Below, one piece after another: positions 34,955-42,295 of a DNA stretch of 42,295 bases. The translations under genes were made by a program, and so were the position numbers. The stretch is from the NCBI GenBank assembly GCA_934435195.1, contig CAKSAJ010000025.1:1-42295 (forward strand). The letters run 5' to 3'. The stretch's first letter is position 1. Every line of letters starts with the position of its first letter. Under the pieces are notes generated by a model, which saw only the letters and a program-made list of their open reading frames with translations, made no database searches and was not told the DNA's origin. This DNA comes from an uncultured Schaedlerella sp. (lineage in GTDB: Bacteria > Bacillota > Clostridia > Lachnospirales > Lachnospiraceae).

Positions 34955-36082
34955 CTAATTTTGAATCATTGGCTGCATCTCAAGTTTCACTCTGAGACAG
35001 TTTGCATGGCTTCCGATATACTGGTCTGCCTGATTATAATAGGAACTTAATGCTACAAAAGCATCCTTTGTTTCTTCATTAGAAAAATTTGTTTGCATGT
35101 TTTGAATCTTTGACAATTCAGTCTGTCCCACCGGTAATGGCTGTTGTGTGAGATTGCTGTAAAAATATCTCTGTGGACACTTCACCATAGAATATTGTGT
35201 ATCCGCATATGCAATTGCATTACGCATTGCTTCTCCGTTCGCATATGTAGACAAAATCGGCTTCCTGTCATTTAAGAACTCATTTCCTGCTGACAATGTA
35301 AATTCCGCAAAATTTTGTGGCCAGCACCAGTATAATGTGTATGAATACTCTTTATCTTTTTGTGCGGTTGGAATATCGAGAGTGAATCTACCATCCTTTA
35401 GCCAGACAAGATTCGTTGCCGATGCATTTCCTGCATTCGAACTTTCACTTTCTTCTAAAAAGAATAAAATGTGACCGGAAGTAAATGTTTTGGTTGTATC
35501 ATCCACTTCATTAATATTATTGTCCTGATACTTGTATGGAATCAGACTCAACTGCATGTTCAGGGTGATGTTTCCCGCTGTTTTTGGCACTACAGAAAAT
35601 TGCAATCTTCCACTGCTTCCCGGCTCAATCGCCTGATCTTCACGTTTATTATTCGAATCCTTCCAATACTCTTCCCAATTCTGTGCATTGCTGTAGTTTC
35701 CTACCTTGCTCTGGTCACTCAATAACCAGTTTACGGAATATTTATCAGGAGATGTCTCAAGGAAAGAATTCGTCAGCTTCTGATACCAGGAGTTTTCGGT
35801 TGGATTCTCCTGATCCATGATCACCTTCAACAAATCATCATGGATACCGGCACTTCCATGCGTCTTGAGTTCCACATTTTTCATATCCGCACTGACCGTT
35901 GCGCCTGTTCCCTTCACTCTTGTATTACTGACAAACCATGCGATACAGAGTGCGATGATTACTATAAGCGCAACAATAGCAATTATAATAATATGATAAA
36001 TCGTTTTTCTTTTTTCTTTTTTTAATGCTTCAAGGTTTTCATTTGCCTCATTTGATTTGATTGTTCTTTTATCCCGGGACAC
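34955..36082 (-). CDS. class A SipW-type anchored protein (TU3), 375 aa
   Basis: A charged cytosolic tail (1-27) and a strongly hydrophobic segment (about 28-47) end ALCIAWFVSN, with predicted SipW cleavage after Ala48. The mature protein shares TGATVSA, GHILFFLEE, LYWCWPQNF and YYNQADQYIGSHANC with its TU4 counterpart, followed by a short extra tail (MQPMIQN). Translation starts at GTG (36082), with GAGG 6-7 nt upstream. It is the first gene of TU3 and has a leader of about 80-90 nt containing a 15-bp palindrome. Its role as an extracellular subunit is inferred from leader type and operon position. Confidence 0.8.
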   Translation of the reverse strand: MSRDKRTIKSNEANENLEALKKEKRKTIYHIIIIAIVALIVIIALCIAWFVSNTRVKGTGATVSADMKNVELKTHGSAGIHDDLLKVIMDQENPTENSWYQKLTNSFLETSPDKYSVNWLLSDQSKVGNYSNAQNWEEYWKDSNNKREDQAIEPGSSGRLQFSVVPKTAGNITLNMQLSLIPYKYQDNNINEVDDTTKTFTSGHILFFLEESESSNAGNASATNLVWLKDGRFTLDIPTAQKDKEYSYTLYWCWPQNFAEFTLSAGNEFLNDRKPILSTYANGEAMRNAIAYADTQYSMVKCPQRYFYSNLTQQPLPVGQTELSKIQNMQTNFSNEETKDAFVALSSYYNQADQYIGSHANCLRVKLEMQPMIQN

Positions 36083-36119
36083 ATTATACCTCTTTCCCTG
36101 TATCTATCAAGTTAAGCAC

Positions 36120-36134
36120 ACGTAAGGCTTACGT
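36120..36134. promoter_or_regulatory. 15-bp palindrome in the TU3 leader, candidate operator
   Basis: ACGTAAGGCTTACGT is a perfect inverted repeat with one central base. It lies about 40 bp downstream of the proposed -10 box and about 38 bp before the GTG start. A dimeric regulator could bind there as a roadblock, or a small RNA hairpin could form. No matching copy is seen at the other promoters. Confidence 0.4.
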
Positions 36135-36171
36135 TTGTCATCAATTACATAATTGTATAAATATACACTTT

Positions 36172-36200
36172 AGATTAACATAGTTTTTTCTGTTTTTCAA
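36172..36200 (-). promoter_or_regulatory. promoter of TU3
   Basis: The -35 TTGAAA (36195-36200), 17-bp spacer and -10 TAATCT (36172-36177) are read on the minus strand. The -10 box is weaker than at the other units, but the -35, spacing and position next to the palindrome follow the same pattern as TU2, TU4 and TU5. The leader would be about 85 nt. Confidence 0.5.
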
Positions 36201-36225
36201 GAGTAATGAGGGTGGACCAACGGGG

Positions 36226-36301
36226 GGGTGACCAATGGGGACGGGGTTAGTGGCTTTTTTGCTTGCAAAAAAGCCACTAACCCCGTCCCCATTGGTCACC
36301 C
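36226..36301. repeat. REP-like perfect palindrome, GACCAA family (copy 3)
   Basis: Arms 36226-36262 and 36265-36301 are 37-bp perfect reverse complements around a 2-nt centre. They start GGGTGACCAATGGGGACGGG, then give GTTAGTGGCT and six T residues. A further partial end, GGACCAACGGG, lies just outside at 36214-36224. It fills the gap between the stop of the soluble hybrid kinase and the TU3 promoter. No U-tract follows in either direction. Confidence 0.92.
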
Positions 36302-36309
36302 TTGATCCT

Positions 36310-39300
36310 CTACAGCCACTGTCTTAAGACATCATTCAGCTTATTCATATCAAGCGGTTTTGCGATATGTTCGTTCATACCTGTATTTTTTGCCAGCTGT
36401 ACATCCTCGGCAAATGCATTTGCCGTCATGGCGATGATTGGCACTTTTCCTCTGGCGCCCGGAAGTGAACGGATTGCCGCAGTTGCTTCATATCCATTCA
36501 TGATTGGCATTTGAATGTCCATAAATGCGAGATCATATTCATTTTCAGGAGCATTCATAACTTTTTCGACCGCGATTTTTCCATTTTCAGCGACGTCGAT
36601 TTCTGCACCTGTCATACCCAGAATCTCTGCGGCGATCTCACGATTCAGTTCGTTGTCTTCTACAATAAGAATCTTTTTGCCTGTGTAATCTACTTTAGAA
36701 AATTCCTCAAGATAATCGCGTGCGTTTTTTTCTTTCTTCTCTGAAGTGAACTGCCGCAAGGCGGCTGTCAAACGCGAACGGAATAATGGTTTTGCTATAA
36801 ATGCATCTACTCCTGCTGCTCTTGCATCTTCTTCAATATCACTAAATTCAAAGGATGTAAGAATGATGATCGTAACTTCTTTTCCTACCCGCTCACGAAT
36901 CTTTCTGGCTGTTTCGATGCCGTCCATTTCCGGCATCTTCCAATCCAGGATCACTGCAAAGTAATCGCTGTTCATTTCATGACGGGCATAGCAGCGTTCC
37001 ACAGCTTCTTTCCCTGTAAGTACCCATTCGCCTTCTATACCTATATCCTTAAGAGTGGCAACTGTACTTTCGCAACAGGTTTTATCATCATCTACAACCA
37101 GCACCGGTAGATTGATCAGTTCTTTTTCCTGTTCTTTTCTGCTCTCCTGAAGTTTCAAATAAATCGTTACCGTGATTTTCGTTCCTTTGTTCAAAGTACT
37201 GTCAACCGTAATATTTCCATTCATCAGGTTGATAATATTTCTGGCGATTGCCATGCCAAGACCCGTACCTTGAACTTTGGTCGTCCTATGATCATCCGCA
37301 CGGCTGAAAGGTTCAAACATAATCTTTTGGTATTCGGGAGTCATGCCGATTCCGTTGTCCTCGATGGAGAACTCATAACAGCCAAGTTCTGAAAATCCAT
37401 TTGGCTTTTCTTTAATAGAAAATGTAATATTTCCTTCATCCGGTGTGTACTTGACGGCATTACTCATCAGATTAACAAACACTTGCTGGATTCTTAAGCT
37501 GTCACCACAGACTGCTTCGTGTTCAATGTGTTCGATATGCACTTCAAAATTGTGTCGGTGCTCGTCTATTCCCGGCTTTGTAAGTGTGACCAGATTGTCA
37601 ACCAGCTCTGATAAATTGAAATCCTCCTCCGCAAGAGACATTTTCCCGCTTTCGATTCGTGCCATATCAAGAACTTCATTGATCAGTCCCAATAAATGAC
37701 GGCTCGACTTTGTGATTTTGCCAAGGCACTCTATCACTTTATCCTGATTTTCAATATTCGCCCCTGCAATGGCTGTCAACCCGATAATTGCATTCATCGG
37801 TGTCCGAATGTCGTGAGACATATTTGAGAGAAAATCTGTCTTGGCACGGCTTGCATTTTCTGCGGTCTGATATGCCTCCTTTAATGCCTTGTGCGATTCT
37901 ATTTCCGCCTTTTTCTCTTGGGATACGTCCATAGATGCCAATAGAACCTTCGCCAGTTTTGTACCTTTCCACTCTAATGGGATGAAAGACGCGATTTTAT
38001 AGGTATTTTCATCCAACGAACAGTACTCAAATTTATAAATGTCTCTTTCGTCGGTCAGGTTCTTCCGAAGATTTTCTGAAGACAGCAGAACCTCTATCGG
38101 TTCCAATGGTTCCAGCGTCTTATATTTTGCAACCACCTGCCCTGCAAAATCGTGATATGTTCCAGATGGTTTGTATATCATTTCTCCCTGCAGATTATAA
38201 AATTTGTATTGATCTTCTTCCAGATCACAGACTACAAAACGATCTACCAGACGCACCATACTCTTGATCAAGAGTTCCATGGATGCATTGTCAGATGCCA
38301 TCTGCATTCGTCTCATCGTCTCAGCTTTTGACGCTGTGATATCTCTCAGAAAAATCATTGCGTATTCGGAATCTTCAATCTCGCCACGCATGACGACGTT
38401 GCGGACCCATCGTTCTTCCCCATTCAAAATGATGCGACATTCCTGACACAACTCCGTCTCAAGCCCTTTTAATTTTTCTGTGATGTATGAACGATTGTAG
38501 AAGTCCGTTACCGTCTTTTTATCTTCTTCGATAACATAATTATCTACAAAAAATTTAACCAGTTCATCCCATGTATGGCTCTGCTCAAAGGCCGTCATCA
38601 AGGAAGATTCCACTTTAAATGTGTCAAATGTATTTTTTTCAAGATTTACATAGTATTCACAAATGTTTGCGCTTGTGAACGCACGATGAAAGGCTGCCGA
38701 CTTCTGCGCCTGCATCAGGCTTCTTTTTTCAGCATCCACATTGCTCAAGATTCCGGCAATTCGATTCGCAGAACCGTCCAGACGACGTATTACCTCCGCA
38801 GATGCCCGGAACCAATGGTACTGCCCGTCATTTGTTTTCAGACGATATTCTATATTATATTTCGTTTTATTTGTCTTGTCTTTCATCGTTCTCTGAAGCA
38901 GATTCATCACCCGTTCTTTATCTTCCGGATGTAACAGATCAGACCATGAATTCAGCTTGTTCGGAAAATCCAGAATGTCATGATAACCAAGAATCCGCCG
39001 AAATGCGTGACTCCAGCTTACTCCGATGATGTCACTGTTTTCATCACAGTCAAAATACCACAGTGCCGAAGCTATGGATTCATTTATCAGAGAAAGATTT
39101 TCATATGCCCAGTTCATCTGTACAGACATGATCCAGATAGGATTTCCGTCCATATCTGTTGTATTTTCCTTGTAAAGACGCACACAGACAGGTGCCCCGT
39201 CTGCTGTGAGGATTTGACCTTCCCCGTTACCATGAATTTGATAAAAACGCTCATTGTTAAGGAAACTGACATTTTCCCCATAAAAAAGATTCTTCAGCGA

Positions 39301-39522
39301 ACCTTTCGTCTGCTCCATCAGAGATTCGTAACTGTATCCCAGATTATATAACAGCAAATCGCTTACTGACAAAATAGATAATTCTGAATCAAAATACCCT
39401 GTAATGGTGCCAACGCCACCATTGTTTTGAATTGTTTTCTGCATCACCGCAAATGCATTATCTCCCAGCTTCAATCCATCGGAAGAATATATTTCATCTG
39501 TATATTTATTCATAAAACTCAT
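36310..39522 (-). CDS. soluble PAS-type hybrid histidine kinase with two receiver domains, 1070 aa
   Basis: No membrane segment is visible, so the kinase is cytosolic. PAS-like domains occupy about 40-140, 150-268 (with LHPEDKERV and YRLKTNDGQYHWFR typical of PAS_3) and 280-398. A less clear sensor region runs about 420-535. The HisKA box FLSNMSHDIRTPMNA has phospho-acceptor His570. The ATPase domain has N688 (NLMSNAVKY), DNGIGM and GTGLGMAI. Receiver 1 has LDWKMPEMDG (Asp860), and receiver 2 has FMDIQMPIMNG (Asp1002) and AKPL near the end. There is no Hpt domain and no DNA-binding output, so phosphotransfer must continue to proteins elsewhere. I chose the ATG at 39522 because GAGG lies 6 nt before it. 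The ATG at 39528 touches that site and is less likely. It is the single gene of TU2. Control of the adjacent surface operons is plausible but inferred. Confidence 0.9.
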   Translation of the reverse strand: MSFMNKYTDEIYSSDGLKLGDNAFAVMQKTIQNNGGVGTITGYFDSELSILSVSDLLLYNLGYSYESLMEQTKGSLKNLFYGENVSFLNNERFYQIHGNGEGQILTADGAPVCVRLYKENTTDMDGNPIWIMSVQMNWAYENLSLINESIASALWYFDCDENSDIIGVSWSHAFRRILGYHDILDFPNKLNSWSDLLHPEDKERVMNLLQRTMKDKTNKTKYNIEYRLKTNDGQYHWFRASAEVIRRLDGSANRIAGILSNVDAEKRSLMQAQKSAAFHRAFTSANICEYYVNLEKNTFDTFKVESSLMTAFEQSHTWDELVKFFVDNYVIEEDKKTVTDFYNRSYITEKLKGLETELCQECRIILNGEERWVRNVVMRGEIEDSEYAMIFLRDITASKAETMRRMQMASDNASMELLIKSMVRLVDRFVVCDLEEDQYKFYNLQGEMIYKPSGTYHDFAGQVVAKYKTLEPLEPIEVLLSSENLRKNLTDERDIYKFEYCSLDENTYKIASFIPLEWKGTKLAKVLLASMDVSQEKKAEIESHKALKEAYQTAENASRAKTDFLSNMSHDIRTPMNAIIGLTAIAGANIENQDKVIECLGKITKSSRHLLGLINEVLDMARIESGKMSLAEEDFNLSELVDNLVTLTKPGIDEHRHNFEVHIEHIEHEAVCGDSLRIQQVFVNLMSNAVKYTPDEGNITFSIKEKPNGFSELGCYEFSIEDNGIGMTPEYQKIMFEPFSRADDHRTTKVQGTGLGMAIARNIINLMNGNITVDSTLNKGTKITVTIYLKLQESRKEQEKELINLPVLVVDDDKTCCESTVATLKDIGIEGEWVLTGKEAVERCYARHEMNSDYFAVILDWKMPEMDGIETARKIRERVGKEVTIIILTSFEFSDIEEDARAAGVDAFIAKPLFRSRLTAALRQFTSEKKEKNARDYLEEFSKVDYTGKKILIVEDNELNREIAAEILGMTGAEIDVAENGKIAVEKVMNAPENEYDLAFMDIQMPIMNGYEATAAIRSLPGARGKVPIIAMTANAFAEDVQLAKNTGMNEHIAKPLDMNKLNDVLRQWL

Positions 39523-39550
39523 TTTCATCCTCGCATGTTTTCTATCCTGC

Positions 39551-39565
39551 TGCCATTAAATGGCA
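39551..39565. promoter_or_regulatory. 15-bp palindrome in the TU2 leader
   Basis: TGCCATTAAATGGCA is a perfect inverted repeat with one central base, between the -10 box and the start codon. Its halves equal the terminal bases of the neighbouring palindromic element (TGCCATTT and AAATGGCA). It may be a collapsed element remnant as well as a possible operator. Confidence 0.45.
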
Positions 39566-39580
39566 AAGTACAACTAATAT

Positions 39581-39609
39581 AGTATACCAAGACAACGCTG
39601 ACATTTCAA
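39581..39609 (-). promoter_or_regulatory. promoter of TU2 (soluble hybrid kinase)
   Basis: The -35 TTGAAA (39604-39609), 17-bp spacer and -10 TATACT (39581-39586) are read on the minus strand. Transcription would begin near 39574, about 50 nt before the start codon. The -35 begins 2 bp from the outer arm of the palindrome region (GCGCCATTTGG, from 39612). Confidence 0.7.
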
Positions 39610-39624
39610 GGGCGCCATTTGGGG

Positions 39625-39699
39625 GTGCCATTTGGGGACGGGGTTTTCTGGCTCACCGCGAGGCCAAAAAGAGCCAGAAACCCCGTCCCCAAATGGCAC
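39625..39699. repeat. REP-like palindrome, CCATTT family (copy 2)
   Basis: The left arm at 39625-39654 begins GTGCCATTTGGGGACGGGG, continues TTTTCTGGCTC, and pairs with 39671-39699 apart from one missing A. The centre is 16 nt. An extra partial end, GCGCCATTTGGGGG, precedes it at 39612-39625. On the right AAATGGC recurs at 39703-39709, inside the end of the kinase gene. It separates TU1 from TU2. Confidence 0.88.
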
Positions 39700-39700
39700 T

Positions 39701-42295
39701 CTAAATGGCCTTCAAATTATCCTCTATTTTTTTACTGTCAATCGGTTTTGCAATATGTGCATTCATTCCGGCATCTATGCACTCCCTGATATCATCTTGA
39801 AATGCATTGGCTGTCATAGCAATGATTGGTATCTCTTTTGTATCTTTACGATTCAATGTCCTTATCTGTCTGGTTGCTTCTAATCCATCCATTACCGGCA
39901 TCATAATGTCCATAAAAATAAAATCAAATCGGCCTGGAACGGATTGGGAAACAATATCCACAGCCTCTTTTCCATTTTCTGCCGTAGTCACAATCATCTT
40001 CTCATCTTCCAGTAGCATTTGTGCGATTTCCCGATTAAGCTCATTATCCTCAACTAATAATACTCTCTTACCCGACAGATCAGGCTTTTCCTCTTTTTTT
40101 TGCTGTTCCTTCTCAGCATTATGATCAATCTCAAGTGGTATCGTGACGGTAAACGTTGTGCCTACATTTTCTTTACTTTCCAGTTTGATCGTTCCGTTCA
40201 TCCTGTCCACAATATCTTTTACAATAGAAAGTCCAAGTCCGGCACCACTATATCCATTCGTTGTTTCTTTTCCTTCCCGGGCATAGGATTCAAATGCATG
40301 TTTCTGAAATTCTTCGCTCATACCAAGTCCCGTATCGGAACATACAAATTCAAAAACCGCTGTCTTGTCATCACTTGAAATCTCATTGAAATACAGAATT
40401 ACTTTACCACCTCTTCGGTTATATTTAACTGCATTTCCGGCAAGATTCATAAGAAGACGGTTTAGATATTCCTCGCTGCCAATAAAATATCTGTGATGAA
40501 AAGTACTCATGGAAGCTCCGCCTTCAAAGCTGATACCATACTCCTTTGCATTTGTCTCAACAATCGAAATCTGTTTTACGAGCATTGCAACCAGATCAAA
40601 TGGCTTGTGTTCCAACTGCAATGTTCCAGATTCTACTTTTCCGATATCCAGGACATTATTTAGAAGAGACTGCAGATAGTCCAACGATTGCATTACCTTT
40701 TCTTTACATTCATACAATTTTTCTTTATCGCCATAATAACGCTCTGATATATTGATCATCCCAATAATTCCATTTAAAGGTGTCCGGATATCGTGGCTCA
40801 TATGTCTCAAAAAATCTGTCTTTGCGCTGTTCGCCTTTTCTGCCTGCTGCTGTGCCTCTTTTGCTTTTTCCTCTGCAATTCTGGCTTTTCGTAAGAATCC
40901 AAGTATCAGTATCAGCACAGTCAAAAAAACAGATACAACAAGCAACAGAAAGCCACAGAAATTATCCCTCATAAACTCCTTTACCGTAACTGTTTTCAGA
41001 TTATTTTCATACATATACACAGCATTGGAGGACTTTGAAGCAGACATTGTTTTTATAGTCTTATTCAGGACAGACAGCAGAATACTGTTTCCACGTCTGA
41101 CTGCAAAAGACACCTTGCCGTACTTTCCAAGAAAAACACTGTGCAGTTTATTATCATCGGAATATTGTTCCAACTTGCTTAAGTCCGTAATCATGCAATC
41201 TGCTTTTCCATTATGAACAGCCTTTTTTGCATCCTTCCATGTAGCATATTCCTTCACATGCCACTGTGGATAATTGTAGGAAATATATGACTCCAAATCA
41301 CTGTTTTCTCTCGGTATCGCAACCGTATTTTCAGCATTTTCATCAAAACTTTTTTTAACCGTTACAGCCGCCATATTATACTTCCAGACAGTATCTGTTA
41401 AATCATATCCCAAGTCTTCGGCGGCATTCGTATTTTGCATCACATGAAAAATCATATCAATTTCTCCATCATGCAACGCTTTTTGCATATTCTCTTGTGA
41501 ATCATACCCCTTCAGATCAAATTTCAAAGTCTGTCCTTCCAGGCAGTTTTGTGCAAGCTGGGTGTAATCCATGATCAGGCCGCTCACTTTTCCGGTTTCT
41601 GTATCAAGAGTACTGACCCCGCCATCGTTTATCAAATAACCGATTTTGATTGCTCCATGCTCTGACAGCCATTTTTGTTCTTCTCCCGTCAGGAAATAAA
41701 CGCTGTCCACTGACAGAAACTGCTTATGCAGTTCATCTGCATAATAAGGATCATCATCCGTGATCCTTCTCATAGCATTATCCAGCTCTGTCTTTAAATC
41801 AGAATGACTCTGGCCGATTGCAAAATATATTTTTGAACTTCCGATATTCGTTAAGGCTGCCATTCCGTATCCACCCAGGCGGGAATCCTCTAAGGATACA
41901 AAACCGTCAATTTTTCCGTCTGCAATTTTCTTCAAAGCATCTTCATTATTTGAAACATTGACATGCTGTGTATGCAGATTATATTTCATTTCCCACTCGT
42001 TCAATACCATTTCCGGCAGATAACCCATAAGCACCCCAATCTTTTTCCCATTGAAAGATGCAGTGTCAGAGGATGAGATATCTGTATGATCGGGTTTTGC
42101 GTAGACACAATATCTTTCGTCTCCCATTGGAATACCGGAAAAAAGCATATTCTCTGCCCGTTCCTCCGTATAAGAAATTCCTTCTATAATATCCATCTCA
42201 TCATTTTTTAATTTGTCAAAACAGTTTTCCCATGTACAATCTACATATTCGTATTTCCACCCGGTATAACCCGCGATTTTCTGCAGATATTCATA
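39701..42295 (-). CDS. hybrid histidine kinase with extracellular solute-binding domains (5' end outside window)
   Basis: The frame runs open through the window edge. Residues before the internal ATG at 42196 (YEYLQKIAGYTGWKYEYV) are typical of an SBP_bac_3 domain, so the true start is outside. Numbering from that ATG, the remainder of the first solute-binding domain extends to about 160, and a second (GAIKIGYLINDGG onward) spans about 180-385. A membrane segment lies at 412-434. The HisKA box FLRHMSHDIRTPLNG has His468, the ATPase domain has NLAGNAVKY and GAGLGLSIV, and a receiver domain has FMDIMMPVMDG (Asp763) and AKPI with Lys817. This is the EvgS/BvgS-like architecture, but no Hpt domain is present. 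Ligands would be small extracellular solutes such as amino acids. Its last codons, GCC ATT TAG, lie in a copy of the palindromic element's end. Output partners are not in the window. Confidence 0.9.
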   Translation of the reverse strand, partial: YEYLQKIAGYTGWKYEYVDCTWENCFDKLKNDEMDIIEGISYTEERAENMLFSGIPMGDERYCVYAKPDHTDISSSDTASFNGKKIGVLMGYLPEMVLNEWEMKYNLHTQHVNVSNNEDALKKIADGKIDGFVSLEDSRLGGYGMAALTNIGSSKIYFAIGQSHSDLKTELDNAMRRITDDDPYYADELHKQFLSVDSVYFLTGEEQKWLSEHGAIKIGYLINDGGVSTLDTETGKVSGLIMDYTQLAQNCLEGQTLKFDLKGYDSQENMQKALHDGEIDMIFHVMQNTNAAEDLGYDLTDTVWKYNMAAVTVKKSFDENAENTVAIPRENSDLESYISYNYPQWHVKEYATWKDAKKAVHNGKADCMITDLSKLEQYSDDNKLHSVFLGKYGKVSFAVRRGNSILLSVLNKTIKTMSASKSSNAVYMYENNLKTVTVKEFMRDNFCGFLLLVVSVFLTVLILILGFLRKARIAEEKAKEAQQQAEKANSAKTDFLRHMSHDIRTPLNGIIGMINISERYYGDKEKLYECKEKVMQSLDYLQSLLNNVLDIGKVESGTLQLEHKPFDLVAMLVKQISIVETNAKEYGISFEGGASMSTFHHRYFIGSEEYLNRLLMNLAGNAVKYNRRGGKVILYFNEISSDDKTAVFEFVCSDTGLGMSEEFQKHAFESYAREGKETTNGYSGAGLGLSIVKDIVDRMNGTIKLESKENVGTTFTVTIPLEIDHNAEKEQQKKEEKPDLSGKRVLLVEDNELNREIAQMLLEDEKMIVTTAENGKEAVDIVSQSVPGRFDFIFMDIMMPVMDGLEATRQIRTLNRKDTKEIPIIAMTANAFQDDIRECIDAGMNAHIAKPIDSKKIEDNLKAI

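Noticed and set aside
36083..36110. TTGATA, 16 bp, TATAAT as the TU3 promoter
   Set aside because: The -10 box would touch the GTG start codon, so transcription would begin inside the coding region. The TATAAT bases are better read as the gap after the GAGG ribosome site. A short alternative product cannot be excluded, but no downstream start is evident.
66..39699. CRISPR-like repeats
   Set aside because: The repeated palindromes are kilobases apart, have no regular spacers and no cas genes nearby.

Overview
The window looks like a chromosomal segment from an AT-rich Gram-positive Clostridia, most likely a Lachnospiraceae-type gut organism. The basis is SipW-type (Ser/His/Asp) signal peptidases, strong AGGAGG-like ribosome sites, TTGAAA/TATAAT-type promoters and frequent GTG/TTG starts. 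I cannot name a species. All 18 genes lie on the minus strand, so transcription runs from high to low coordinates. There are no rRNA or tRNA genes, no CRISPR array and no intact transposase.

Five transcription units (TUs) are visible, read right to left. TU1 (42295-39701) is a hybrid histidine kinase with extracellular solute-binding domains, cut by the window edge. TU2 (39522-36310) is a soluble PAS-type hybrid histidine kinase. TU3 (36082-22876) holds three small membrane-anchored proteins with SipW-type signal segments (classes A, B and C) followed by a 3432-residue secreted beta-helix-like protein. TU4 (22694-9157) repeats the same A-B-C-giant order with diverged paralogues and a 3584-residue giant. 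TU5 (8980-192) holds four further TasA/camelysin-like proteins sharing an LEGCDxxC-type C-terminal motif. They are followed by a SipW-like signal peptidase with a coiled-coil tail, a membrane-anchored McrB-family AAA+ ATPase, a DUF2357-like protein with a long 11-residue-repeat coiled coil, and a second SipW-like peptidase.

Every boundary between TUs, and the end of TU5, carries a long palindrome with core GGGGACGGGGTT. At the four internal boundaries a TTGAAA/TTGAAT -35 box with a 17-bp spacer begins within about 13 bp of the palindrome. The palindromes resemble REP/RAYT-type extragenic elements. At three boundaries the last gene's stop codon lies inside an outer arm copy. Only TU5 has a recognisable intrinsic terminator.

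My reading (inference) is that the locus builds a cell-surface structure. Ten small SipW-type subunits would be processed by two dedicated peptidases and displayed with two giant beta-helix proteins that lack a sortase or transmembrane anchor. The unusual part is an McrB/DUF2357-like pair, normally found in nucleic-acid restriction systems. Here it has no visible nuclease, is tied to the membrane, and is translated together with the signal peptidases. It may be an energy-driven assembly or quality-control module for the fibres. The two kinases may sense the envelope or environment, but no DNA-binding response regulator is present in the window.
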